Shown here piece by piece: positions 32,212 through 41,987 of a DNA stretch of 64,000 bases. Below the pieces are notes generated by a model. It did not search any database. It was not told the origin of the DNA and saw nothing but the letters and a program-made list of their open reading frames with translations. A program made the translations under genes and the position numbers. This DNA is from Winogradskyella pacifica (GTDB taxonomy: Bacteria; Bacteroidota; Bacteroidia; Flavobacteriales; Flavobacteriaceae): the NCBI RefSeq assembly GCF_013403915.1, contig NZ_JABFDI010000001.1, positions 310,001-374,000 on the forward strand, in the 5' to 3' direction. The first letter of the stretch is position 1. Every line of letters begins with the position of its first letter.

Positions 32212-33396
32212 TTACTTATTCACCAACTCAAACTGCGTATCAATAGGAATTCCAAAATTGGACTCTAATTCTTTAACACTCTTTTTAAAGTAATCTGTCG
32301 CTGGTGGTAAATTAACAGTGTTCCAAAACTGTGCGCTATAGTTCACATCAATTTCTTCCATCTTTGTACGATACACGTAAGTGTTTCCCACATCTATTTT
32401 CTTTTTATCCGTTTCTATGCCCAAAACGATGACTTCATTTCGTTTAGATAATTTAATCTGTTCGTTTGTTGTTTTTAAAATTCTTTGGTGTTCTTCTGTT
32501 AAATCTATAAAACGTTTTGTGTAATGATTATGATAGCTTAAATAGAGCTTCCCTTCATCATTTTTCTTATAGATATATACCACATTAGAGGCTTTGTTTC
32601 GTGTTTTATACACCTTATAACTGTCGATTCCAATATAGAGCACTGGATCTAAATAGTTTTTTCGTTTTTGAACCTGATTCACACCTTGAATAATAACAAT
32701 ATCTTCTCCATCGTAAGACGTATCACCAATCTTTGTCCATTTGTAATCCTTAATAGAAATGCCGCGACGTAGAGGATCTATTTTAGCCATAAAATTCACA
32801 GGGTAAATTCTCCCAATATTAGCATCTTTATACGTTCTGTAATCTTCAGATCTGCGCCCTTCTAAAATATCAATTCTACGGATATCGATACCACCTCTGG
32901 GACCGACATCTTTTATTTTAAGATAGTGCTCTACAAAAAATTTAGCCTTATCATCTTCTACTGCAAAAAACCGATTTAAGATCTTTAATTCGTGTACAGA
33001 ACTCACCGTATTCTTTTTTAAGTTTTTAAAAGCGAACTTTACATATTGTTGCGGGTTCATAATGTTAACTTCATCAAGCGATACGATATCTTCTTTTAAA
33101 ATGATGACTTTTTCCTTTAACTCTAGAAATTCTTTAACGACTATTTTAGAGGTTAAATAGCCAATGCTAGACACCTCCAAAGTATCTAATTCATTCTTCT
33201 TTGATAATTCTAAATAAAAATGACCATCCTCATTAGTTGAAGTTCCAATATATTTTGAAGTGATGCTAACAGCAGCATAAGGAATGCTTAACTCTGCTTC
33301 GTCTAACACAATACCTTCAACTTTGAGCGTTTTGTTTTGTGATTGAACTGAAAAGCTTAATAAAATAAAAATAATAAATAATCGAAATGAATGCAT
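32212..33396 (-). CDS. CarboxypepD_reg-like domain protein, secreted
   Basis: 394 aa. The signal peptide MHSFRLFIIFILLSFSVQSQ is followed by a carboxypeptidase-regulatory-like beta domain (about residues 25-95: VEGIVLDEAELSIPYAAVSI, TSTNEDGHFYLEL), then a beta-rich C-terminal part as in many Bacteroidota outer-membrane-associated proteins. The function is unknown. A fragment homologous to 33010-33150 sits in the cassette array at 22929. Confidence 0.82.
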   Translation of the reverse strand: MHSFRLFIIFILLSFSVQSQNKTLKVEGIVLDEAELSIPYAAVSITSKYIGTSTNEDGHFYLELSKKNELDTLEVSSIGYLTSKIVVKEFLELKEKVIILKEDIVSLDEVNIMNPQQYVKFAFKNLKKNTVSSVHELKILNRFFAVEDDKAKFFVEHYLKIKDVGPRGGIDIRRIDILEGRRSEDYRTYKDANIGRIYPVNFMAKIDPLRRGISIKDYKWTKIGDTSYDGEDIVIIQGVNQVQKRKNYLDPVLYIGIDSYKVYKTRNKASNVVYIYKKNDEGKLYLSYHNHYTKRFIDLTEEHQRILKTTNEQIKLSKRNEVIVLGIETDKKKIDVGNTYVYRTKMEEIDVNYSAQFWNTVNLPPATDYFKKSVKELESNFGIPIDTQFELVNK

Positions 33397-33786
33397 ATAT
33401 AGAATTTTATGTTTTTGAAAATATCACAATTTAACATAAATATTTCACCTTATCGAATGATAGCTCAATGAATTACCTAATCAAAGCGGGTTGAATTGAA
33501 TATATGCTCATGTTCCATACGTCAAACCTTATGCAGTGTTCAGGTCTACTTGGATTTTATGCAATAAATTCTGTCCGTCAACCAAACATCTAAAACTTAT
33601 ATAAAAATAATAGCCCTTTATATTATTTTTTGTGTTGTTGGAAGTTCATTAAAATGTAACCAAAACAAATTAAAAATCAATTAATTTTATCGCGGATATT
33701 TCTTTACACCTTGAAACAAGTAAATCCTTCCCAAATCAGCCATTTCAAATTAGTATCTTTGTGAAGTACCAAACCCATTACACCTT
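33397..33786. other. Spacer before lplA; -7 box TATCTTTG at 33754-33761
   Basis: This 390-base AT-rich spacer holds no gene. TATCTTTG at 33754-33761 fits the Bacteroidota -7 consensus and lies 25 bases before the lplA ATG, so it is the likely lplA promoter. I see nothing else in it. Confidence 0.55.
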
Positions 33787-34785
33787 ATGATTTTTATCGA
33801 TAACGAAGGCCACACCAATCCCAAATTAAACTTAGCTTTAGAAGAGTACGCCTTAAGACATTTTGATGTATCTACCGATTATTTGTTGTTCTACATCAAC
33901 GAACCTTCTATTATTATCGGACGAAATCAGAATACTTTAGAGGAAATTAACCAAGAGTATATAGATGCAAAAAATATTCATGTGGTGAGACGCGTTTCTG
34001 GTGGTGGCGCAGTCTATCACGACTTAGGAAATTTAAACTTTAGTTTTATCACTAACCACGATGGCAAAAGCATAAGCAACTTTAAAAAATTTACAGCACC
34101 AGTAATTAAAGTCTTAAATGACATGGGTGTTTCTGCAGAACTAAAAGGCCGAAATGACATTTTAGTAGCGGATAAGAAAATTTCTGGCACGGCGCAATTC
34201 TCCACAGGTAAACGTATGATAAGTCATGGTACTTTATTGTTTGATACAGATATGAGTGAGGTGGCTAAAGCGCTTCAGGTAAAAATGAGCAAAATACAAT
34301 CTAAAGGTCATAAATCGGTTAGAAGTCGTGTAGCAAATATCAGTGAGTTTTTAAAGACACCGATTTCTATGGCTAACTTTAAAGAGCAATTACTCATTGG
34401 TCTATACGAAGCCAGTGAACCTTTTGAAACCTATAAACTAACGGAAGACGAATGGAAAACTGTACACCAATTAAAAGCTGAAAAATATGATTTATGGGAT
34501 TGGAATTTTGGACGCTCACCTAAATTTAATATCCAACGTAATAAACGTTTTCCGATAGGCGAAATTGACCTTCGCATTTTTGTTGAGAAAGGGCATATTT
34601 CAGAGGTTAAAGTTTTCGGAGATTTCTTTGGAAGACAACCGGTTTCAGATCTAGAAAATATACTTATTGGTGTGCCATATGATAAACATGAGATTCGTAA
34701 AACACTTGAAAATATTTCAATTGAAGATTACTTTGGCACTTTAGAAACGTCAGATTTTATTGATCTTGTGTATGGGAGTGATTAG
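33787..34785 (+). CDS. lplA: Lipoate-protein ligase A
   Basis: 332 aa. The fold signature is IIIGRNQNTLEEIN, the RRVSGGGAVYHDLGNLNFS loop that binds lipoyl-AMP, the catalytic Lys region DILVADKKISGTAQ and a C-terminal accessory domain (about residues 240-330). It attaches free lipoate to E2 and GcvH proteins in the cytosol. It works with lipoamide-using complexes, of which lpd at 3962 is the E3 part. Confidence 0.95.
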   Translation: MIFIDNEGHTNPKLNLALEEYALRHFDVSTDYLLFYINEPSIIIGRNQNTLEEINQEYIDAKNIHVVRRVSGGGAVYHDLGNLNFSFITNHDGKSISNFKKFTAPVIKVLNDMGVSAELKGRNDILVADKKISGTAQFSTGKRMISHGTLLFDTDMSEVAKALQVKMSKIQSKGHKSVRSRVANISEFLKTPISMANFKEQLLIGLYEASEPFETYKLTEDEWKTVHQLKAEKYDLWDWNFGRSPKFNIQRNKRFPIGEIDLRIFVEKGHISEVKVFGDFFGRQPVSDLENILIGVPYDKHEIRKTLENISIEDYFGTLETSDFIDLVYGSD

Positions 34786-34877
34786 TATTATTTACCGTTT
34801 ACAATTCCGGACTGTAGTAGACTCTTGAAAAAATTATTATTTTAAAAAAGTTACTTTTAAAGCCTTAAACCTCAAAA

Positions 34878-35660
34878 ATGATTGAACATAATTACACGAC
34901 TAAAGACTTAAAATTCTATTCGCAAAAATCAATAGGACTAGCTAGTTTTATTGGTGGCCCCTTGGCAGCCGGCTATTTAATTAAAGAAAATTACAAAGCT
35001 TTAAATCAGGCTGAAAAAGGAAAAACAGCTTTTATAATTTCCATAATAGCAACGCTAATCATATTTGGGTCTTTATATGTTATTCCTGAATCTATTATGG
35101 ATAAAATTCCAAATATGGTAATTCCTGCTATATACACAGGAATTATTTATTTGATAGTCGAAAAAATTCATGGTAAACTTCTGAACAACCACGACGAAAA
35201 TAATTATCCGTTTTATTCTGGCTGGAGAGCTGCAGGTATTGGTGTCATCTCATTAATAATTTTAATAGCTATCGTTTTTGCTTCTATATTTTTAATTCCA
35301 GATGAAATATATGATACCTATGATGCCGAAATGGAGCAGTTCTCAAAAAATGAAGGGGCGTCACTCATATTCTACGATCATTTAAACACAGAAGATAATG
35401 AAACGCTTTTGAATGAGATTGATAGCATAGCCATCCCTAAATGGAAAGAAAACATAGAGATTATTAATAGAACTAATAGTATTGAAGACTTACCATCCGA
35501 ACTTGTAGAACAAAATAAAAAATTACTGAGATACTCTAAACTAAGATTAGAAGCGTTTAAGTTATTTAAAAACTTAATTATTCATGAAACAGATAATTAC
35601 AACATAGAATTAAACAGAGTTCATAACGAAATAGATGTCGTCATTGAATCCTTAAATTAA
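34878..35660 (+). CDS. Hypothetical membrane protein
   Basis: 260 aa. Four probable membrane helices in the first 145 residues (GLASFIGGPLAAGYLI; AFIISIIATLIIFGSLYVIP; MVIPAIYTGIIYLIV; VISLIILIAIVFASIFLIP) are followed by a soluble helical domain rich in Glu and Asn. Not recognised. It follows lplA on the same strand after 92 bases, but no shared function is evident. Confidence 0.75.
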   Translation: MIEHNYTTKDLKFYSQKSIGLASFIGGPLAAGYLIKENYKALNQAEKGKTAFIISIIATLIIFGSLYVIPESIMDKIPNMVIPAIYTGIIYLIVEKIHGKLLNNHDENNYPFYSGWRAAGIGVISLIILIAIVFASIFLIPDEIYDTYDAEMEQFSKNEGASLIFYDHLNTEDNETLLNEIDSIAIPKWKENIEIINRTNSIEDLPSELVEQNKKLLRYSKLRLEAFKLFKNLIIHETDNYNIELNRVHNEIDVVIESLN

Positions 35661-35674
35661 GAATTCATTAGTAT

Positions 35675-36301
35675 CTATATCACATAAAGATAAATCATAA
35701 AGAAGTGGCAAATGGCACCGCCTAGAACAAATAAATGCCAAATAACATGGTTATAAAGCATTCGCTGTAGGGCGTAAAAAACAATTCCAACCGTATAAAA
35801 TGTACCACCAGCAAATAACCAAAGAATACCATTTGGGCCAAGTGCTTCTGAAACATTTGAGAAATCAAATACAATCAACCAGCCCATTACCAGGTATAAA
35901 AGCGTTGAAAAAACCTCAAAACGTCCAGTAAAAAACAGTTTTAAAATCACACCAAAAGCTGCAATACCCCAAACCGTCCAAAATAATGGCCAGCCCAAAC
36001 TGTTGGTTAGAAGTATCAATAAAACCGGTGTATACGTCCCAGCAATAAGGAGATATATACTAACGTGATCTACAATTCTAAAATAATGTTTCCGCTTCTC
36101 CCCTTCTACCGCGTGGTAAAATGTTGATGCTAAAAAAAGAATGATAATAGAAAGTCCGTAAACAATAACACTAAATAAACTCCAAGGCTTTAGGTTGTCT
36201 GCATCAATAATTAATAAAACTAAAGCTACGATTCCTAAAAGGGCACCAAAGCCATGCGTCCAAGAATTGAGTTGTTCTTCTAATTTTGTTTGAATACGCA
36301 T
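35675..36301 (-). CDS. Hemolysin III / PAQR-family membrane protein
   Basis: 208 aa, seven membrane helices. The conserved residues of the family are present: ASTFYHAVEG (S-x3-H), DHVSIYLLIAGTYTP and the C-terminal HVIWHLFVLGG. The H/D set is thought to bind a metal, as in the PAQR/ceramidase fold. The biochemical role in bacteria is unsettled despite the hemolysin name. It starts 3 bases after the DUF4294 gene stop, so the two are an operon. Confidence 0.9.
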   Translation of the reverse strand: MRIQTKLEEQLNSWTHGFGALLGIVALVLLIIDADNLKPWSLFSVIVYGLSIIILFLASTFYHAVEGEKRKHYFRIVDHVSIYLLIAGTYTPVLLILLTNSLGWPLFWTVWGIAAFGVILKLFFTGRFEVFSTLLYLVMGWLIVFDFSNVSEALGPNGILWLFAGGTFYTVGIVFYALQRMLYNHVIWHLFVLGGAICHFFMIYLYVI

Positions 36302-36304
36302 TAT

Positions 36305-36994
36305 TTAACTTTTATAATTAGTAGCTCCTTGTGATGTAGACCATTTATTGACACTCTTATAAAAATCAATTTCGAAAGCTGCTTCTTGTCGTTTTAGCTG
36401 TTCATTTTGAAAAGCGCGCTGTAAAATGTCTTCAATTAAATAGTCTTCTTCTTCATCTATAGGACTAAATTCTTTCTTCAATGAAATATCAAACAAACTC
36501 GCTGTGCTATTAAACCAAAAGGCACGCCAGCCACTTCGTAATTCTTTAATGAGATCGAAGGTTGTTTTTCCGGTTTGTCGGTGAATGAGTTTTACTAAAA
36601 TCTGACCTTCTGTTTTTGTAAGTTTCTTAAGTTCTGCAGAAAACTCTTCTTCTATATAATTCTGAATGATCTTAGCATAGCGCTTTTTATCGCGCTTACG
36701 CTCCAATCCATCTAATCGCTCTTGTAAGGCTTCTAAACGTTCTGCCGCTAATTTGGCATACGGATATACTTTTAGTGTTTTTCGTCTTAAAATGATATAG
36801 CGAATACGTGCGTTTCTGTCTTTAAACTTTAAATTTGGGAGTACTAAAACTTCTTTTAACTCAACGGACGTAACAGGAATAGAATCTCCTTCAATATACA
36901 TATAGTGGACTTCAGTAGAATCTTGTTTTACAGGATCTTCTTGAGCGCTTATAATCATTGAAAAAAACAATGCTATGTAGGTGATATATTTCAT
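36305..36994 (-). CDS. DUF4294 family protein, exported
   Basis: 229 aa. Signal peptide MKYITYIALFFSMIISAQ. The core (YPYAKLAAERLEALQERLDG, FSAELKKLTKTEGQILVKLI, LRSGWRAFWFNSTASLFD) is the DUF4294 domain common in Bacteroidota. The function is unknown. It is cotranscribed with the hemolysin III family gene, as also seen in other Bacteroidota if memory serves. Confidence 0.85.
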   Translation of the reverse strand: MKYITYIALFFSMIISAQEDPVKQDSTEVHYMYIEGDSIPVTSVELKEVLVLPNLKFKDRNARIRYIILRRKTLKVYPYAKLAAERLEALQERLDGLERKRDKKRYAKIIQNYIEEEFSAELKKLTKTEGQILVKLIHRQTGKTTFDLIKELRSGWRAFWFNSTASLFDISLKKEFSPIDEEEDYLIEDILQRAFQNEQLKRQEAAFEIDFYKSVNKWSTSQGATNYKS

Positions 36995-37120
36995 GTAGTA
37001 TTCTAATACTAAAATCGTTCCAATATGAAATTCTTAGCAATTTCAAAATTAATAATATTTAAAGTCTATAACCTTAAATTCATATTAATATTATGAAACT
37101 TATTGAAAAAACCACCAAAT

Positions 37121-37163
37121 AAAAAAGACCTATCAAATAAATTTTATCTGAAAGGTCTTTAAT
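37121..37163 (-). terminator. Terminator of the M1 peptidase/permease gene
   Basis: The stem AAAGACCTATCA / TGAAAGGTCTTT (one mismatch) is followed on the minus strand by six T. It lies just past the stop at 37182. Confidence 0.75.
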
Positions 37164-37181
37164 ATTAAATAATGACGCTAT

Positions 37182-40100
37182 TTATAGTTTCTGACGGTTG
37201 TCTCCAGAAACTCTATCAATAAGTTTATTGTAAGGATCCACACCAACTTCGGTCGGTTTTTCATCTACAATAATCGAAATCATATTATCTATAGCTGTTA
37301 TTTTATGTTTCTTTAAATAGAGTTCTTTTTCTTTCATCTTACCATCAACGTCATTCTCAGTAAAAATCCCAATATCTATATAATCTTGAAGTGGTAATGA
37401 TACTATTGGTTTTTCTTTTCCTTCCGGTACATATGAAATGGAATCTCTTCCTATATCAGAAAACAATTGCTTTCCTTTTTCGTTATTTCTAAATTTAGTA
37501 ACCTCGAAAGCGATGTCTACCTTAAATTTACCATTGTCTAATTCGGTAGATGTCGCAGATGTAACTCTATTATCATACACCGTAATCGTTTCAAACATAT
37601 CTTTAATCACATATTGTAAACTATCTGGCGTCACCGCTTTGATATGATTTACCATATCAATAGACGTGGTATAAGGTGGCTCTTGAAATTTCACCTTTTC
37701 AACATAGGTTTTTAAAGCTCCATTTAATACATCTTCTCCAATATAATCGCTAAGCGCATAGAACACTAAAGAGCCTTTTTGATAGCGAATATAGCCTTGA
37801 CCATCATTATACATTAATGGTTTTTCGCGTTTACGTTCAAAAGTTCGACTAATTAAATAATCGTCTAAAGATTTTCTCAAAAACTTACGCATTTGTGATT
37901 TCCCTAGTTCTTTTTCTAAGACTTTTAATGCCACATATTCTGATAAACTTTCAGACAACATGGTTGCTCCTAAAACATCAGCCCCAATCACTTGGTGTGC
38001 CCACCATTGGTGTGCTACTTCGTGTACGGTAATCGCATAGGTATAATTTAAACCGGCATCTTCAGCATCTTCACTCTCTTCGACGTCTGCAATAAAACCT
38101 GCATCTCCAGAGAACGGAATTGTATTAGGAAAAGACTGTGCAAATCCACCACTAGGAAACTCTATAATACGTAATTGTCTGTGTTGGTATGGACTAAAAT
38201 TTTCGCTGTTGTATGCCAATGATGCCTTCATACCATCCATCATACTTTCTAAGTTATATTCATGCCCTTTATGATAGTAAATTTCGAGACTAACGTCTTT
38301 CCATTTGTCTTTTTTTACTTCATACTTTGCGGAATTAAACGCGTAAAAATTCAAGATTTTACTATCCATTTTATAATGAAAATAGCGTCTTCCATCTTTT
38401 ACCCATTCCTTCTGTAGATACCCTGGTGCAATGGCAATTTGATCTTCGCTTGTGCTTACGGTAGCTTCAAAATCGATCCAATCACTATCCTTAGAAATAT
38501 AAGTATTCCCCAAAGCAGTAGAGTCTGATGGCTGTGGTTTTAATTTGTTTGGTGGTAAATCGTATTTTTCACGGGTTTTATCATCTGTAAGCTCACCTCC
38601 ATTATATCCTAAATTAGGAAACAATTCCATGTTATTAATAAACGTTCCATTCTTAATTACAGGAGAATTAGACACTAATAATGTGTTTGGTTTGTTTTTA
38701 ACTGTAAACTTTAAACTCATGGTATCACCTGGCATCATTGGTTGTTTTAACCTATAAATATCAAAGTTGTAAAGTGTGTCTTCTGATACCAACGTATTTT
38801 CGCGACTAAACTTAAATGTACTTGGATAATCATTATGATTTAAGAAAATACTATCAATTGCAGTATCTGTTTTATTGATCATTGTATATTCTCCTGATGA
38901 TTCAAAATTACGATCGTCAATAAATAAGTCCACATTTACGTTTACAGCGATAATACGTGGTTGCGCATAGTCTTCGTATTTTTTATACATTTTCTCCCAA
39001 TTCACTCTCAGTTCTTCCGCTTCTTTAGAAGAATAGCGATCGTTATTAATGTTAGTTGCATGGAAAATAGTATAACCCATTGTAAAGAAACCTACCAAAA
39101 GTGTTACAAATGCAATTGCCATTGGAGTTCTAAAACGGTCTTTCGCAATACTTAGACGTTCTTTAAATGAATGTGGTAAACCACGTACCCAAAATAACGC
39201 CGCAATAAGCATTAGAATTGAGCCTCCAAGTACCCAATACATTTTATAAGTTAAATATCTAGATAGTGAATCTCCATAACCGTTCATATCATTATATCCA
39301 AATCCTGGGCCTTCATTATACTTAAATATCGCTTGTTCTACGCCTGCTAAAGTTAAAAGCGGAATACCAATTGAAATTACCAAAAGGACAAACAGACCTA
39401 AATATGGATTTCTAATTACTGTTTGAACCATCAATGCCAAGAAAGCCCAAATCACATAATTAATCAGTTTTAAACCGAACAATTCTTTAATATACAAACC
39501 TATTTCAATATCAAAATACCCTTTATACAATTGAAACAAAATACCTGCAACCATTACCACAGTAAGCAATAACACTTGCATTTTTACTATGGCAATAAAC
39601 TTAGATAAGAATAACGACCAGTTTGGAATTGGTGTAACGTCTTCTAAACCATTTATGTTGGCTATCTTACTTCGGTTTACTAACATACCTGCATATAAAA
39701 ATGTACAAATATTAATAGCAAACACAAAGGCACTACCTCCACGTAGCATTAACCATGTCCTAGGATATGATGCGGTTCCGGTTGGACTTCCAAAATCAGA
39801 TAAAGCAATTAACACAACAATTAATCCGACTAAAACAATACTAATAAACGGCCAACTTTTAACGATGTACTTAAATTCTACATTCGATATTTTCCAAGTC
39901 GCTTTTAAATTCTGAACAAATGAATAATCATTTACAACCTTAGGAAGATTGATTTTTGTGATACCACCAAAATTACGTTTAGTAGAACGTTCCCCTTTTG
40001 CTTTTTTAAAGAGCGAAATAGTCATTGCATTTTGACTAAACGTAAAGAACTTAAACACCAACCCAAACACTAAACTAGCTACTCCCAACCATATTAAACG

Positions 40101-40838
40101 GTTATAAAGAATTACTTCCTTAATAGGAATATGCAACTCGTTTTGCTCATAACCCGTCCAGTAACGTGTGTAATAATCTGAAGCCGAAGATCCAAAAGGA
40201 TCTAATAAGGCTGCTAAATAACGACTATCAGGATCCGATAATAAATTATCAGTTACTCCCTGAATAAACAGTAATAAAATAACAGTTATAAAACCCGCTG
40301 CAATATTCCTTGAAAAGGTGACTACCGCAAAAACAATAGCTCCAAACAATAAAATATTAGGCAGAATAAAAAGCCAATACGCATCGAAATACGATTTAAA
40401 ATCAAACGCAATAATAAGATCAGAATTGGTGCCTGGCAACCTAAAGCCTATAAACATTCCAATTCCAATGGTAAAAACTATAAGCGTTACAATAGTAATG
40501 GCACTAAAAAATTTAGCAAATAAATAATTGGCTTTTGTAAACGGATAAGAGTATAAAATGGAATGCATTTCACTTTTAAAATCCCTATTGATCGAAGCTC
40601 CAATAATAGAAGGAAATAGAAAGAAAATTAAAATAGTAACTCCATTAAATAAGTTGTTTATTCCGATTGGAGAATTTACAATTCGAGCCGAGCTTGTCGT
40701 TGCTGTGATACTATCAAATATTCCTGCTGTTGTTGCGGCCATAAAGACCGATAACATGAAGAAAATAGCCATGTAAATATAAGTCGCTGGTCGTTTTAAC
40801 CAGTACTTTAATTCATAAGTAAATATTGTTGAAAACAT
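37182..40838 (-). CDS. ABC transporter permease fused to an M1-family metallopeptidase
   Basis: 1218 aa. The first 560 residues carry about 12 membrane helices in the ABC-2 permease style (MFSTIFTYELKYWLKRPATY). The C-terminal half is an extracytoplasmic gluzincin: HEVAHQWWAH near residue 938, with the third zinc ligand Glu in MLSESLSEY, is the M1 HExxH-x18-E motif. The ATPase gene is 37 bases upstream on the same strand. The complex may export or sense a peptide that the peptidase cleaves. Such fusions are known in Bacteroidota but their substrate is not. Confidence 0.9.
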   Translation of the reverse strand: MFSTIFTYELKYWLKRPATYIYMAIFFMLSVFMAATTAGIFDSITATTSSARIVNSPIGINNLFNGVTILIFFLFPSIIGASINRDFKSEMHSILYSYPFTKANYLFAKFFSAITIVTLIVFTIGIGMFIGFRLPGTNSDLIIAFDFKSYFDAYWLFILPNILLFGAIVFAVVTFSRNIAAGFITVILLLFIQGVTDNLLSDPDSRYLAALLDPFGSSASDYYTRYWTGYEQNELHIPIKEVILYNRLIWLGVASLVFGLVFKFFTFSQNAMTISLFKKAKGERSTKRNFGGITKINLPKVVNDYSFVQNLKATWKISNVEFKYIVKSWPFISIVLVGLIVVLIALSDFGSPTGTASYPRTWLMLRGGSAFVFAINICTFLYAGMLVNRSKIANINGLEDVTPIPNWSLFLSKFIAIVKMQVLLLTVVMVAGILFQLYKGYFDIEIGLYIKELFGLKLINYVIWAFLALMVQTVIRNPYLGLFVLLVISIGIPLLTLAGVEQAIFKYNEGPGFGYNDMNGYGDSLSRYLTYKMYWVLGGSILMLIAALFWVRGLPHSFKERLSIAKDRFRTPMAIAFVTLLVGFFTMGYTIFHATNINNDRYSSKEAEELRVNWEKMYKKYEDYAQPRIIAVNVNVDLFIDDRNFESSGEYTMINKTDTAIDSIFLNHNDYPSTFKFSRENTLVSEDTLYNFDIYRLKQPMMPGDTMSLKFTVKNKPNTLLVSNSPVIKNGTFINNMELFPNLGYNGGELTDDKTREKYDLPPNKLKPQPSDSTALGNTYISKDSDWIDFEATVSTSEDQIAIAPGYLQKEWVKDGRRYFHYKMDSKILNFYAFNSAKYEVKKDKWKDVSLEIYYHKGHEYNLESMMDGMKASLAYNSENFSPYQHRQLRIIEFPSGGFAQSFPNTIPFSGDAGFIADVEESEDAEDAGLNYTYAITVHEVAHQWWAHQVIGADVLGATMLSESLSEYVALKVLEKELGKSQMRKFLRKSLDDYLISRTFERKREKPLMYNDGQGYIRYQKGSLVFYALSDYIGEDVLNGALKTYVEKVKFQEPPYTTSIDMVNHIKAVTPDSLQYVIKDMFETITVYDNRVTSATSTELDNGKFKVDIAFEVTKFRNNEKGKQLFSDIGRDSISYVPEGKEKPIVSLPLQDYIDIGIFTENDVDGKMKEKELYLKKHKITAIDNMISIIVDEKPTEVGVDPYNKLIDRVSGDNRQKL

Positions 40839-40875
40839 AGATGTACTTTTTTAAAAATTCAAGATTAATACCAAA

Positions 40876-41766
40876 TTAAACTGCGCTTACTGGCTCGTCT
40901 TGTTTTAGTGCAATAAAGTATACATCGTCTAGCTGTGGCTCAACGGATTTAAAATCATCACTTGGTTGTAAGTCACTAAACACACGAATGTTTAATGAGT
41001 TATCTTCATTATAATTAGAAGACAATATGTTGTATTGTGCTTCGTGTGCTTCTAAATCATCTCTATCTATAATCTTAGTCCAAATACGGCCTTGTAATTC
41101 TTGTCTGGCTTGCGATGGTGTCGCTTGCTTTAAAATGCGACCACCATTTAAAATGGCCATATCGTTACAAAGTTCCTTTACATCTTCAACAATATGTGTT
41201 GAAAATATTACGGTACAATTGGTACCAACTTCTCGCAAAACATTTAGAAAACGATGACGTTCTGCCGGATCTAATCCTGCAGTTGGTTCATCTACAATAA
41301 TTAATTTAGGGTTGTTTAATAATAACTGTGCAATACCAAAGCGTTGTTTCATACCACCAGAATAACCTGCAACATGTTTTTTACGCATGTCATACAAATT
41401 AGTAATATCTAAAACTTCTTTTACAATAGCCTGTCTGTCGGTCTTTGAACTGATGCCTTTTAAAGTTGCAAAATAATCTAACAAGGCTTCCGCCGACATT
41501 TTTGGATAGACTCCAAACGACTGTGGTAAATACCCCAACACTTTTCGTAAAGCCATTTTATCTTCTAAAACGTTGATATCACCAAACATTATAGATCCAG
41601 AATCCGGACTTTGTAATGTGGCAATAGTTCGCATTAAAGAGGATTTACCTGCTCCGTTTGGTCCTAAAAGACCGAACATTCCTGTTCCGATTTCGAGGTT
41701 AAGATTATCAATGGCTTTTACTCCATTTTTGTATGTTTTGGTAAGGTTGGTTATAACAAGTTTCAT
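40876..41766 (-). CDS. ABC transporter ATP-binding protein
   Basis: 296 aa. Walker A GPNGAGKSSLM, signature YSGGMKQRFGIA, Walker B LIIVDEPTAGLD and an H-loop (STHIV) are complete, with a C-terminal extension of about 80 residues. It powers the permease-peptidase encoded directly downstream (37-base gap), forming a two-gene operon. Confidence 0.95.
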   Translation of the reverse strand: MKLVITNLTKTYKNGVKAIDNLNLEIGTGMFGLLGPNGAGKSSLMRTIATLQSPDSGSIMFGDINVLEDKMALRKVLGYLPQSFGVYPKMSAEALLDYFATLKGISSKTDRQAIVKEVLDITNLYDMRKKHVAGYSGGMKQRFGIAQLLLNNPKLIIVDEPTAGLDPAERHRFLNVLREVGTNCTVIFSTHIVEDVKELCNDMAILNGGRILKQATPSQARQELQGRIWTKIIDRDDLEAHEAQYNILSSNYNEDNSLNIRVFSDLQPSDDFKSVEPQLDDVYFIALKQDEPVSAV

Positions 41767-41987
41767 CAGTTTATATTTATTTATTTTTTATAGTCACATG
41801 GAACATCCTAACTATTCATTTGATTGAATATCAAATTTTTTGGATGGATATTTCATCGTATTAAATTTAAGTTTAAGATTATTGATCTATAAGTGTAAAA
41901 ATAGATGAATTTGTTACAAAAATTTTTCAAAAGGTATTAAAAGCTTAGGAAATCCTTTTATTTTTACAGAAATTCAAAACATATAAT

